Positions 1 to 6,981 of a stretch of 46,410 bases of DNA are shown here, one piece after another (positions within the stretch are counted from its first letter, which is position 1; the number at the start of each line of letters is the position of its first letter). The position numbers and the translations under genes were made by a program. Under the pieces are notes generated by a model. The model was not told the origin of the DNA, searched no databases, and was given only the letters and a program-made list of their open reading frames with translations. The DNA lies in contig CALCEL010000033.1 of NCBI GenBank assembly GCA_937900485.1, positions 1 through 46,410 of the forward strand. The letters run 5' to 3'. The stretch comes from an uncultured Prevotellaceae bacterium. Its GTDB lineage: Bacteria; Bacteroidota; Bacteroidia; Bacteroidales; Bacteroidaceae.

Positions 1-21
1 TGACCTAAGCTTATGACTGAT

Positions 22-70
22 GAGCCGCTTTCTCTTATTTCACCATGCCGATAGCGAGAGAAAGCGGCTC
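22..70. repeat. 14-bp perfect inverted repeat
   Basis: The arm at 22-35 (GAGCCGCTTTCTCT) is the exact reverse complement of 57-70, with a 21-base spacer. It could be the terminator of a gene that ends before the window, but there is no clear T run on either side, so its role is open. Confidence 0.5.
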
Positions 71-289
71 TTCTGCGTATTCTTTGTCGATTGCCGACAT
101 AGTAGAAAGGGAAGATGACAGACGTTATTGTGGCAAGTCTGGATGTTTGTGATGAGAAGCCAGGATGTGTAATTTTTGAGACTTGATGTTACTAAGCAGT
201 TTTGTGTATTCTTTTTCTGTCTGATACTTATTAGTGAGTATGTGTGGTGGCGTTTTTTATTCTCTGTCATTAAAAATTTATACTCAAAA

Positions 290-321
290 TTTGGTACGTA
301 TCATTTACTTTTATACCTTTG
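290..321 (+). promoter_or_regulatory. Bacteroidetes-type promoter of the ferredoxin gene
   Basis: TTTG at 290-293 is followed after 20 bases by TACCTTTG at 314-321, a full match to the Bacteroidetes -33/-7 consensus. Transcription would start near 327, leaving a leader of about 175 bases before the ferredoxin start at 503. I recognise no known riboswitch in that leader. Confidence 0.7.
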
Positions 322-502
322 CATCATAACATTGTATGAGTTAGAGATTATATGGGTATGTTCCGGTGAGTTTTTTTAGAGTAGCTTACAATGGAACGCC
401 GTTGATGTCAGAGATGTGATTTCAACACTTTGGGCGATGCGGGTGTTTTAGACTTACGGTATCCGGGGCGTGCTTAAGTTTAACGCTTAAAAGAATAACA
501 TT

Positions 503-676
503 ATGGCTTACGTAATTAATGATGATTGTGTGATGTGTGGTACTTGTGCAGGTGAGTGTCCAGCAGGTGCTATTTCAGAGGGTGATAGCAAGTATGAGAT
601 TGATCCAAACGTTTGCGTGGATTGTGGTACATGTGAGGGTGCATGTCCAGCAGGTGCTATCGCTGCAGGCAACTAA
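503..676 (+). CDS. 2[4Fe-4S] ferredoxin, 57 residues
   Basis: This small protein carries two classic CxxCxxCxxxCP clusters: Cys9, 12, 15, 19 and Cys38, 41, 44, 48. Each binds part of one of two [4Fe-4S] clusters, and together they make up nearly the whole protein. It would be a soluble cytoplasmic low-potential electron carrier, of the kind used by pyruvate:ferredoxin oxidoreductase, hydrogenases and similar anaerobic enzymes. Its partner cannot be told from the neighbours because the gene stands alone, with its own promoter at 290-321 and a hairpin terminator directly after it. The two halves are near-duplicates (CGTCxGxCPAGAI repeated), as is usual for clostridial-type ferredoxins. The assignment is very secure. 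Confidence 0.95.
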   Translation: MAYVINDDCVMCGTCAGECPAGAISEGDSKYEIDPNVCVDCGTCEGACPAGAIAAGN

Positions 677-699
677 TTCACACTTGGTTTATTAAAAAA

Positions 700-728
700 A
701 AGTTGTGCGCAAGCACAACTTTTTTTGT
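700..728 (+). terminator. Rho-independent terminator after the ferredoxin gene
   Basis: The stem AGTTGTGC (701-708) pairs with GCACAACT (713-720), and a T run follows at 721-726. The A run before the stem could also make it work for proC on the minus strand. Confidence 0.85.
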
Positions 729-754
729 TTCCCGTAATTTGTACGTTCGTCCCG

Positions 755-1540
755 TTATTTGTTAAGTCCTGCTTTCAGTGAGCGTATCACGGCTGAGTTG
801 AAACCGGAGTGGTCAAGCTCGTTCAGTCCCTTTATGGTCACTCCGCCAGGAGTGGTGACCTTGTCGATAGCCTCCTCCGGATGCCATCCAGTCTCTTTCA
901 GCAGGCTCACGGCTCCCTGCATGGTCTGTAATGCAATCTGCAGAGCCTGTTTCGGATAGAATCCCATCTCGCATCCACCTTCCATCTGAGCTCGTATGTA
1001 TCTCATGACATAGGCGATACCGCATGAGGCCATCATCATTCCCGGACCAACCAGATTCTCTGTCACCACCAGCGTGTCGCCGACAATGTCGTATAGTCCT
1101 TTGACAGTATCGACGCTCTTGTCGTCTGTCTTGACACCCTTCGCAATGAAGCTCATGCTTGCTCCAAACTCCGCCGCTATGTTAGGTATGACGTAAAAGA
1201 AATTGCCGTTCTCATTGCCGAAAGCTTCTGCCAGCTTGTCGGTGGTGAAGTTAGCCGCGTCGCTGACAACAATCTGCCTGGTCAGGTCCACGTGATCCTT
1301 AATCTCGTTGATGACCAGAGACATCAGCCAAGGTTTTACTACTAAAATCACCACGTCTGCGTCTTTGACCGCTGCGATGTTGTCTGTTGTGACGTTAACC
1401 TGTGGGTATAGTCTCTTGAAATCTTCCAATAGTGTCACGTTCTTGTCCGACACGGTGATGCCGTCCGTCTTACCGCTCTTGGCCCATCCGTGAATAAGTG
1501 CGCCACCCATATTGCCGGCGCCGATAACCGTTATTCTCAT
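755..1540 (-). CDS. proC: Pyrroline-5-carboxylate reductase
   Basis: The enzyme reduces 1-pyrroline-5-carboxylate to L-proline with NAD(P)H, the last step of proline synthesis, in the cytoplasm. The 261-residue product begins with the Rossmann motif VIGAGNMGGA at residues 5-14. It ends with the conserved dimerisation region including VTTPGGVT near residues 231-238, where proline and ornithine reductases have the same signature. Length is normal for ProC. The start follows a near-consensus minus-strand promoter at 1649-1679 with a leader of about 100 bases. It is divergent from the PorT-like gene and about 4 kb from the arginine genes. In many Bacteroidetes, as I recall, proC sits at the end of the arg cluster, so this separated and inverted position is mildly unusual. 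Confidence 0.93.
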   Translation of the reverse strand: MRITVIGAGNMGGALIHGWAKSGKTDGITVSDKNVTLLEDFKRLYPQVNVTTDNIAAVKDADVVILVVKPWLMSLVINEIKDHVDLTRQIVVSDAANFTTDKLAEAFGNENGNFFYVIPNIAAEFGASMSFIAKGVKTDDKSVDTVKGLYDIVGDTLVVTENLVGPGMMMASCGIAYVMRYIRAQMEGGCEMGFYPKQALQIALQTMQGAVSLLKETGWHPEEAIDKVTTPGGVTIKGLNELDHSGFNSAVIRSLKAGLNK

Positions 1541-1638
1541 GTTTCCGTCTGTGTTTTGTGGTGAGAACGTAGTAGGGACGGTAAATTGCTTGTGGGCAAT
1601 TTGTCATGCTCTTATTACTGTTCTTCACTTTATTTTCT

Positions 1639-1646
1639 TAACTTTG
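1639..1646 (+). promoter_or_regulatory. Possible -7 element for the PorT-like gene
   Basis: TAACTTTG lies 67-74 bases upstream of the likely start at 1713. I do not find a good TTTG or TTG at the expected -33 distance, so it is weaker than the divergent proC promoter that shares the same palindrome. Confidence 0.45.
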
Positions 1647-1648
1647 CG

Positions 1649-1679
1649 CAAAGTTACTGTAAAGAGTTAATCCGTCAAA
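1649..1679 (-). promoter_or_regulatory. Promoter of proC
   Basis: Read on the minus strand, TTTG (1679-1676) is followed after 19 bases by TAACTTTG (1656-1649). The -7 element forms half of an 18-bp perfect palindrome, TAACTTTGCGCAAAGTTA at 1639-1656. The other half is a mirrored -7 element facing the PorT-like gene. Confidence 0.75.
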
Positions 1680-1712
1680 ATAAAAGACGTGTTTTCTTGC
1701 AGGCATGACTCA

Positions 1713-2444
1713 ATGGAAAAGAAAGAAAATAAACATATCGGCGTGAGACTGACAGCGGTGCTCGTCCTTTTTATGTGTGTGTTGACATGTGTGACGGCAC
1801 AGACGCGAAAGGTGATGAATAGGCCGTATATTGACCAGCGCAGGTTTCACTATGGCTTTCTCTTCGGAACACATCTGCAGGACATTGAGTTCAAACAAAA
1901 CGGATATACGGACGAGGACGGTAACCAGTGGTTCGTGGAACAACCGAATTACGAGCCGGGGTTCAGCGTCGGCATATTGGGAGATATGTACTTGACGGAG
2001 CACCTGTCCCTGCGTGTTGTCCCTACCATGCACTTCGGCACAAAGAACTTGTCGTTCAGGAATATGACAACGAAGGAACGAAGCTACATGACCATGAAAT
2101 CGACATACATCTCTATACCGCTTGACCTGAAATATGCGGCGGAACGATTCAACAACTACCGACCGTACGTGATGGCGGGTGTCAACCCAGTGCTTGACAT
2201 GACCATCAAAAGGCAAAATCAGATTCTGCTTAAGAGCTTCGACTGTTATCTCGAGGCTGGTATAGGATGTGATTTCTATGCGCCTTGGTTTAAGTTCATT
2301 CCTGAGCTGAAGTTTTGTTACGGACTTTGTAACATTGTGAGTAAGAAACGTGACGACCTGACGGACAAGAGTATGTTGATATACACCAACTCTGTCGACG
2401 GAGCACATAGTAAGATGATAGTTCTAACACTGTATTTTGAATAA
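1713..2444 (+). CDS. porT: PorT-like outer-membrane beta-barrel protein (type IX secretion)
   Basis: The 243-residue product has a signal peptide (hydrophobic LTAVLVLFMCVLTCVTAQ, cleavage after TAQ), then alternating amphipathic beta strands ending in the aromatic tail LTLYFE, as in small outer-membrane barrels. The layout matches the PorT/SprT family: an FHYGFLFGTHLQDIEF strand soon after the signal peptide, an EQPNYEPGFSVGILGD turn, and a length near 240. PorT is needed for type IX secretion in Porphyromonas and flavobacteria. An in-frame ATG exists at 1689, but the one at 1713 gives a normal signal peptide. The stop overlaps the start of the next glycosyltransferase by one base (TAATG), so the two are probably translated together. 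A plain PorT-family porin-like protein outside the secretion machine is the main alternative. Confidence 0.7.
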   Translation: MEKKENKHIGVRLTAVLVLFMCVLTCVTAQTRKVMNRPYIDQRRFHYGFLFGTHLQDIEFKQNGYTDEDGNQWFVEQPNYEPGFSVGILGDMYLTEHLSLRVVPTMHFGTKNLSFRNMTTKERSYMTMKSTYISIPLDLKYAAERFNNYRPYVMAGVNPVLDMTIKRQNQILLKSFDCYLEAGIGCDFYAPWFKFIPELKFCYGLCNIVSKKRDDLTDKSMLIYTNSVDGAHSKMIVLTLYFE

Positions 2445-3487
2445 TGAGATATTCTGTTGTCATACCAGTATATAATCGTCCTGATGAGCTGGATGAGTTG
2501 TTGGGCAGTCTCTCCTCACAGAGTGAGAAGGACTTTGAGGTTGTCGTGGTGGAAGACGGTTCGACACTGACGGCCGAGAAGGTTTGTGAGAAATATTCTG
2601 ATAAGATGAACCTCCGCTATTTCTTCAAGGAGAACGGAGGACCCGGACCTGCGAGAAACTATGGAGTGGAGAAGTCTGAGGGCGAGTTCGTCATAATACT
2701 CGACTCTGACTGCGTCCTGCCAGACGGTTATCTGGAAGCCGTGACGAAAGAGATTGACGAACATGACTGTGACGCTTTCGGAGGACCGGACGCCGCTCAT
2801 GAGTCTTTTACGGATATTCAGAAAGCAATAAGCTATTCCATGACCTCGTTCTTCACGACAGGAGGAATAAGGGGCGGAAAAAAGAAACTCGACAAGTTCT
2901 ACCCGCGCTCATTCAATATGGGAATTAAACGTGAGGTGTATATGAAGATGACGGGATTCTCTAACATGCGTTTTGGAGAGGATATCGACTTCAGCTACCG
3001 TATACTTGAGAACGGATATACATGCCGACTCTTTCCTGAGGCGTGGGTGTGGCATAAGAGACGCACGGACCTGAGGAAATTTTTCAAGCAGGTGTTCAAC
3101 TCTGGCATAGCGAGGATAAATCTGGAGAAAAGACATCCAGGGACAATGAAGCTTGTGCATACGTTGCCTATGCTGTTCACGGTCGGTGTGATATCGTTGG
3201 TGTTGCTCTCTGTCGTTCTCGCAGTTGTCCCGTTGGCAGGCGGAGGACATGGATGCGTGACACCTCAGACCGCATTGTTACCTTTGGTACCGTTGATGTT
3301 ATATGCTCTTCTGATTTTTTCGCACTCAGCACACAAACATGGAAATCTGTGGATCGGCGTTCTCTGTGTGGCGGCTGCTTATGTGCAGCTGGTGGGATAC
3401 GGACTGGGATTCCTGAAAGCGTGGTGGCTCAGGTGTGTCCTGGGAAAGAGCGAGTTTGCGGCCTTCGAACGCAATTTTTATGACTGA
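2444..3487 (+). CDS. Membrane-associated family 2 glycosyltransferase
   Basis: The N-terminal 240 residues form a GT-A fold of family GT2. Visible are SVVIPVYNRPDEL at the start, VVVEDGS, ENGGPGPARNYG and the metal-binding acidic motif LDSDC near residue 88. After it come GEDIDFSYRI, an ED-type catalytic region, and WVWHKRRTD. The C-terminal third has about three hydrophobic membrane segments, so the enzyme probably sits on the inner face of the cytoplasmic membrane and adds a sugar to a lipid-linked or surface glycan. Donor and acceptor cannot be told. It starts inside the stop of the PorT-like gene and is followed after 34 bases by radC. Confidence 0.88.
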   Translation: MRYSVVIPVYNRPDELDELLGSLSSQSEKDFEVVVVEDGSTLTAEKVCEKYSDKMNLRYFFKENGGPGPARNYGVEKSEGEFVIILDSDCVLPDGYLEAVTKEIDEHDCDAFGGPDAAHESFTDIQKAISYSMTSFFTTGGIRGGKKKLDKFYPRSFNMGIKREVYMKMTGFSNMRFGEDIDFSYRILENGYTCRLFPEAWVWHKRRTDLRKFFKQVFNSGIARINLEKRHPGTMKLVHTLPMLFTVGVISLVLLSVVLAVVPLAGGGHGCVTPQTALLPLVPLMLYALLIFSHSAHKHGNLWIGVLCVAAAYVQLVGYGLGFLKAWWLRCVLGKSEFAAFERNFYD

Positions 3488-3521
3488 GCGAATGTTTTGT
3501 AACCTGAACGAATTTTGAAGT

Positions 3522-4259
3522 ATGATAAGTAAGAAGTTTAAACCATTCAATGACGTGGTGATGGAGCCGGCGTATAAGCATCAAACGATTAAGGATATGT
3601 CTGAAAAAGAACGTCCAAGGGAAAAATTGTTGGCGTCTGGTGCGGAGGCATTGTCTGTGCCTGAGCTGCTGGCGATAATCATCGGTGGGGGCACGACAAA
3701 TAAGACAGCCGTGGAGTTGATGAGAGAGTTGATGAGAGACTGCGATGATAAGCTGATGGTGCTGTCAAAGATGTCTGTCGAACAGCTGATGTGCTACAAG
3801 GGGATTGGCGAGGCGAAGGCGGTGAGCATTGTGGCGGCTGCTGAGATTGGACGACGACGGCTGAGCGAGAGGGCGGATAGTCTGGCACAGATCAAGGATG
3901 CGAGGTCTGCTTACGAATATATACACCCGAGGATTCAGGACCTCAGTCATGAGGAGAGTTGGGCCATACTGCTCAATAATGACGCCAGAATACTCAAGTG
4001 TGTGCATCTCAGCAGGGGAGGATTGACGGAGACTGCCGTTGACCCGCGAGTCATAATGAGACATGCAGTCGTTTGCGGAGCCACCTGCTTCATCCTGATA
4101 CATAACCATCCAAGTGGAAGCCTGAGACCAAGTAATGCTGACAACCAGCTCACAAACAGGGTGAAAGAGGTAGGACAGGTGATGAGTGTCAGACTTATCG
4201 ACCATGTGATAGTGACTGATGGCGACTATTACTCGTATGCGGAGAACGGAAAGCTCTGA
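3522..4259 (+). CDS. radC: RadC-family JAB-domain protein
   Basis: The 245-residue protein has the RadC layout: an N-terminal helix-hairpin-helix region (SVPELLAIIIGGG near residues 45-57, then YKGIGEAKA near 93-101) followed by a JAB/MPN domain. The domain carries the metallo-motif HNHPSG with the following SNAD (about residues 200-213). The family is widespread, and despite the old name its role in DNA repair is not established. The first ATG gives a slightly long N-terminus; the ATG at 3561 would start closer to the conserved KERPREKLL block. It lies in the middle of the plus-strand run from the PorT-like gene to lpxH, probably part of one transcript. Confidence 0.92.
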   Translation: MISKKFKPFNDVVMEPAYKHQTIKDMSEKERPREKLLASGAEALSVPELLAIIIGGGTTNKTAVELMRELMRDCDDKLMVLSKMSVEQLMCYKGIGEAKAVSIVAAAEIGRRRLSERADSLAQIKDARSAYEYIHPRIQDLSHEESWAILLNNDARILKCVHLSRGGLTETAVDPRVIMRHAVVCGATCFILIHNHPSGSLRPSNADNQLTNRVKEVGQVMSVRLIDHVIVTDGDYYSYAENGKL

Positions 4260-4321
4260 CGAGACGTGACATCAAGTAAGTGTGTGTGAATTCGATATTT
4301 TCTGTATATAAATAAAAGTGT

Positions 4322-4660
4322 ATGATTGATAAGGCGATAATAGAGGATAGAGTTATTGAGATGCTCAAGACGGTTTTTGATCCTGAGATACCAGTTAATA
4401 TATATGACTTGGGTATGATTTATAAGATTGACGTCGTTGATGCGGCAGAACCGGAGGACGAGGATATTTTCGATGTCAATATCGACATGACGTTCACGGC
4501 TCCCAACTGTCCGGCGGCTGACTTCATTCTGGAGGATATGAACCAGAAGCTCATCAGCATTCACGGAGTGCGTAACGCCAATGTGGAGGTCGTGTTCGAA
4601 CCGGAGTGGACAAAGGACATGATGAGTGAGGAGGCGAAACTCGACCTCGGTTTCATGTGA
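4322..4660 (+). CDS. DUF59/MIP18-family Fe-S cluster assembly protein
   Basis: This 112-residue protein has the MIP18 family signature: FDPEIPVNIYDLGMIY near residues 18-33 and the cysteine loop TAPNCPAAD near residues 59-67, with VEVVFEPEW at the end. Family members (SufT, PaaD-like and eukaryotic CIA2/MIP18) help mature iron-sulfur proteins. In Bacteroidetes this gene is often annotated as a SUF-system accessory. It lies between radC and lpxH with short gaps on both sides. No suf genes are in the window, so the tie to a particular assembly system is inference. Confidence 0.85.
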   Translation: MIDKAIIEDRVIEMLKTVFDPEIPVNIYDLGMIYKIDVVDAAEPEDEDIFDVNIDMTFTAPNCPAADFILEDMNQKLISIHGVRNANVEVVFEPEWTKDMMSEEAKLDLGFM

Positions 4661-4693
4661 TACGGGTTATAACAACTCAAATAGCGTTTTCTT

Positions 4694-5533
4694 ATGAAGA
4701 ACTACTATTTTATTAGTGATGCTCATCTCGGAAGCAGAGCGATAAAACATCAGCGAACACAGGAACGTCGACTGGTGAATTTTCTGGATAAGATAAAGTA
4801 TAAGGCTGAAGCGGTCTATATGCTTGGAGATATGTTTGACTTCTGGTTTGAGTACAAGGAGGTTGTGCCGCGAGGATTCACCCGTTTTCTCGGAAAGATA
4901 TCTGAGTTGACGGATCTGGGTGTCGACGTTCATTACTTCGTGGGTAATCATGACCAGTGGATGGGCGATTATCTGGTGAAGGAGTGTGGTGTGATACTCC
5001 ACAGACAGGCGTGTGTGTGCGAGATATGTGGTAAGGAGTTCTTCCTCGCTCATGGAGACGGGCTCGACTATCGCGACCACAACTGGAAGACTCAGTTCAT
5101 GTTCTCTTGTTTCAAAAGCAGAATCTTGAAGAAGATAGTTACTTGTATCCATCCTGACTTGTTCGTGAACTTCGGACTGAACTGGGCAAGGCATAGCAGG
5201 ATGAAGAGAAAGGGCGTTAACATAGATGAGAAAAGGGATTTTGAGAATGTCAGTAAGATCGTGGGATATGACAGCGCGCCGGACAATGGTGAGGAACCTT
5301 ATCAGGGTGAGGATAAGGAGGGACTGATTCTGTATGCAAAGGATTATCTCAAGTCACATCCTTCTATCAACTATTTCCTGTTCGGACACCGTCACATTGA
5401 GCTTGACCTTCTGCTCGGTAACTCGTCGCGACTGGTTATCTTGGGTGAGTGGATGACATTGTTCACGTTCGCGGTGTTCGATGGCGAGAATATGTATGTG
5501 GAGGATTTTATTGAGGGTGAGACGGAATTGTGA
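4694..5533 (+). CDS. lpxH: UDP-2,3-diacylglucosamine diphosphatase (LpxH-type)
   Basis: A calcineurin-like metallophosphoesterase with the full set of metal-binding motifs in order: SDAHLG (residues 8-13), GDMFDFW (about 45-51), GNHD (about 81-84), HGDG (about 117-120) and GHRH (about 231-234). LpxH cleaves UDP-2,3-diacylglucosamine to lipid X in lipid A synthesis at the inner membrane. The length, 279 residues, is somewhat longer than the 240 of E. coli LpxH but typical for Bacteroidetes homologues. It is the last gene before a strong terminator. The upstream glycosyltransferase and PorT-like gene also concern the envelope. Confidence 0.87.
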   Translation: MKNYYFISDAHLGSRAIKHQRTQERRLVNFLDKIKYKAEAVYMLGDMFDFWFEYKEVVPRGFTRFLGKISELTDLGVDVHYFVGNHDQWMGDYLVKECGVILHRQACVCEICGKEFFLAHGDGLDYRDHNWKTQFMFSCFKSRILKKIVTCIHPDLFVNFGLNWARHSRMKRKGVNIDEKRDFENVSKIVGYDSAPDNGEEPYQGEDKEGLILYAKDYLKSHPSINYFLFGHRHIELDLLLGNSSRLVILGEWMTLFTFAVFDGENMYVEDFIEGETEL

Positions 5534-5552
5534 TACATACATATAAGGTGTA

Positions 5553-5594
5553 AAGAGAACGGTGGAGTGACTCTCCAACGTTCTCTTTTTTTTT
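5553..5594 (+). terminator. Strong rho-independent terminator after lpxH
   Basis: AGAGAACG-G-TGGAG (from 5554) pairs with CTCCA-A-CGTTCTCT (ending 5586) with one mismatch, followed by a run of eight T. It separates the lpxH run from the argR control region. Confidence 0.9.
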
Positions 5595-5597
5595 GTG

Positions 5598-5614
5598 TGC
5601 ATAAAAATACGTGA
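5598..5614. promoter_or_regulatory. ARG-box-like site 1
   Basis: The site is TGCATAAAAATACGTGA. Its core ATAAAAATACG (5601-5611) recurs exactly in site 3 and resembles ArgR operator half-sites of other bacteria (TGAATAAAAATTCA type). Confidence 0.5.
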
Positions 5615-5630
5615 TTCACTCCATTTTTTT

Positions 5631-5645
5631 ATAAATATACGTGCG
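5631..5645. promoter_or_regulatory. ARG-box-like site 2
   Basis: The core is ATAAATATACG (5631-5641). It starts exactly 21 bases before the core of site 3, the distance expected for two 18-bp ARG boxes separated by 3 bases, as in classical ArgR operators. Confidence 0.55.
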
Positions 5646-5647
5646 TA

Positions 5648-5665
5648 ATGCATAAAAATACGCAT
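5648..5665. promoter_or_regulatory. ARG-box-like site 3
   Basis: ATGCATAAAAATACGCAT is an 18-bp near-palindrome ending 7 bases upstream of the -33 element of the argR promoter, where a bound ArgR hexamer would hinder RNA polymerase. Confidence 0.6.
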
Positions 5666-5672
5666 AAAAGTG

Positions 5673-5702
5673 TTGTTGTTTTAATATTAGTGTATAAATT
5701 TG
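5673..5702 (+). promoter_or_regulatory. Promoter of argR
   Basis: TTG at 5673-5675 is followed after 19 bases by TAAATTTG at 5695-5702. Transcription would start near 5709, about 20 bases before the argR ATG. ARG-box-like sites lie on both sides, which fits autoregulation. Confidence 0.7.
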
Positions 5703-5710
5703 CAGTCTGA

Positions 5711-5726
5711 ATGAATAAATATGCGT
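5711..5726. promoter_or_regulatory. ARG-box-like site 4, over the argR start
   Basis: ATGAATAAATATGCGT lies between the predicted transcription start and the argR ATG. Its core ATAAATATGCG (5715-5725) is 63 bases (three times 21) from the core of site 3, so it lies on the same DNA face. Confidence 0.5.
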
Positions 5727-5727
5727 T

Positions 5728-6213
5728 ATGACGGCGAGACAATCACGACTTGATATTATAAAAGACATTATTTCTGATAAGGATATCGGAAGTCAGGAGG
5801 AATTGTTGTCAGAGTTGTCTAAGTTGGGACATGTGCTGACGCAAGCCACACTTTCGAGAGACCTGAAGTTGTTGAAGGTTATCAAAGGTAACTCTCCGCA
5901 TGGCAAGCCTATATATATGTTGCCGTCCAATCCTTATTATCAGAGGGTTCGTGAACACAGGGAAGCTGGTAGTGCTGTCAGAAATGGTTTCATGAGCATA
6001 AGGTACTCCGGTAATCTGGCAGTTATTAAGACACGACCGGGATATGCGAGTGGACTGGCGTCGGACATTGACAACGCAAACTTTTCCGAGGTGATAGGAA
6101 CGATTGCCGGTGACGATACCATCATGCTGGCTCTTGAGGAAGGGTGTGACAAGAATATTTTTGAGGCTAATTTAAGAACAATAGTACCTGTATATCCAGG
6201 TTCAAGGTTATAA
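5728..6213 (+). CDS. argR: Arginine repressor ArgR
   Basis: The 161-residue protein has the two ArgR domains. The N-terminal winged helix-turn-helix (about 1-70) includes the QATLSRDLKLL recognition region. The C-terminal oligomerisation and arginine-binding domain (about 85-161) includes IGTIAGDDTIML. Such repressors form hexamers that bind ARG boxes when arginine is plentiful. The 4 ARG-box-like sites at 5598-5726 suggest it controls its own operon. The GNAT gene follows after only 5 bases. The start at 5728 is fixed by the promoter just upstream. Confidence 0.95.
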   Translation: MTARQSRLDIIKDIISDKDIGSQEELLSELSKLGHVLTQATLSRDLKLLKVIKGNSPHGKPIYMLPSNPYYQRVREHREAGSAVRNGFMSIRYSGNLAVIKTRPGYASGLASDIDNANFSEVIGTIAGDDTIMLALEEGCDKNIFEANLRTIVPVYPGSRL

Positions 6214-6218
6214 GTAAA

Positions 6219-6854
6219 ATGTTGTACGAAGACGGAATTAATGTTATTGTGGCTGACGAGAGCCACGAGAAGTATGTGGATCTGATTCTTGACACAATAA
6301 GAATCGCTGCTAAGAAAAGAGGAACGGGAATTGCGGAGAGAACTCACGAATATGTGGCTACGAAGATGAAAGAAGGTAAAGCCGTGCTGGCACTTGACCC
6401 GAGTAGGCAGGGTGAGTTCGGCGACACGTTTGCTGGTTTCAGTTACATCGAGACCTGGGGAAATAAGCAGTATGTCACTACATCTGGTCTGATAGTGCAT
6501 CCTGACTACCAGGGCAGGAACATAGCTAAGCGTATCAAAGACCATACGTTTACCTTGGCTCGTGTGAGATGGCCTCATGCTAAGATTTTCTCACTCACCA
6601 GCGGTGACGCTGTCATGAAGATGAACACCTCATTGGGCTATGTGCCTGTGAGCTTCAATCAGCTGACAGATGATGAGGCGTTCTGGAGAAGTTGCCAGGG
6701 ATGTGTCAATCACCCAATCCTGGAAATGAAAAACAGAAAATTCTGTATTTGTACAGGTATGCTTTATGATCCTGATACTCATAAGGGAGAACCGACACCT
6801 ATCGAGATTTTCCAAGAGGTCATGAAGGATATGGTGCTCAGAGGATTTATGTGA
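6219..6854 (+). CDS. GNAT-family N-acyltransferase of the arginine cluster
   Basis: The 211-residue protein has a GNAT acyl-CoA binding region, SGLIVHPDYQGRNIAKRI at about residues 89-106, with the Q-G-R-N-I-A loop replacing the usual QxxGxG/A. A C-terminal extension has CVNHPILEMKNRKFC and CICTGMLYD with several cysteines. It directly follows argR (5-base gap) and precedes argG, a place it holds in many Bacteroidetes arginine clusters. Position suggests it performs the first step, acylation of glutamate with acetyl-CoA or succinyl-CoA. Bacteroidetes are known to use N-succinylornithine carbamoyltransferase in arginine synthesis, so succinyl-CoA is plausible. This role is inference; the sequence alone shows only a GNAT enzyme. 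Confidence 0.75.
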   Translation: MLYEDGINVIVADESHEKYVDLILDTIRIAAKKRGTGIAERTHEYVATKMKEGKAVLALDPSRQGEFGDTFAGFSYIETWGNKQYVTTSGLIVHPDYQGRNIAKRIKDHTFTLARVRWPHAKIFSLTSGDAVMKMNTSLGYVPVSFNQLTDDEAFWRSCQGCVNHPILEMKNRKFCICTGMLYDPDTHKGEPTPIEIFQEVMKDMVLRGFM

Positions 6855-6902
6855 TAAATTGTATAGTCACTCGTAAATATTAATTCTTACTAGAAAAATT
6901 TA

Positions 6903-6941
6903 CGCCACGGTCGCAGGTGAGCGACATATTGCGAAGTGGCG
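6903..6941 (+). promoter_or_regulatory. Folded element in the argG leader
   Basis: CGCCAC (6903-6908) pairs with GTGGCG (6936-6941). Inside it, GTCGC (6910-6914) pairs with GCGAC (6921-6925). This two-stem structure lies just upstream of the small arginine-rich reading frame at 6949-6981. A second stem, GCCGAT (6974-6979) with ATTGGC (6990-6995, one G-U pair), overlaps the end of that frame. Confidence 0.35.
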
Positions 6942-6948
6942 AGAGAAA

Positions 6949-6981
6949 ATGACAATTACCAGGCAATGGAGATGCCGATAG
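6949..6981 (+). CDS. Candidate arginine leader peptide upstream of argG, 10 residues
   Basis: The frame reads MTITRQWRCR and stop. Three of ten residues are arginine, coded AGG, AGA and CGA, whereas the arginine codons I read in argG are mostly CGT. A purine-rich stretch (GGCGAGAGAAA) precedes the ATG. It sits inside the 190-base leader between the GNAT gene and argG. The layout resembles amino-acid leader peptides in which ribosome stalling at scarce codons changes downstream RNA folding. I do not see a clear downstream terminator hairpin with a T run. The mechanism, and even translation, are therefore unproven. A chance short frame is a real alternative. Confidence 0.3.
   Translation: MTITRQWRCR

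Noticed and set aside
40..379. Two overlapping open frames near the window start
   Set aside because: They overlap on opposite strands, contain the ferredoxin promoter and the 22-70 inverted repeat, and show no protein-family features.
1710..2408. 232-residue open frame antisense to the PorT-like gene
   Set aside because: Histidine- and arginine-rich composition typical of a reverse-strand shadow; the plus-strand gene has a signal peptide and barrel pattern.
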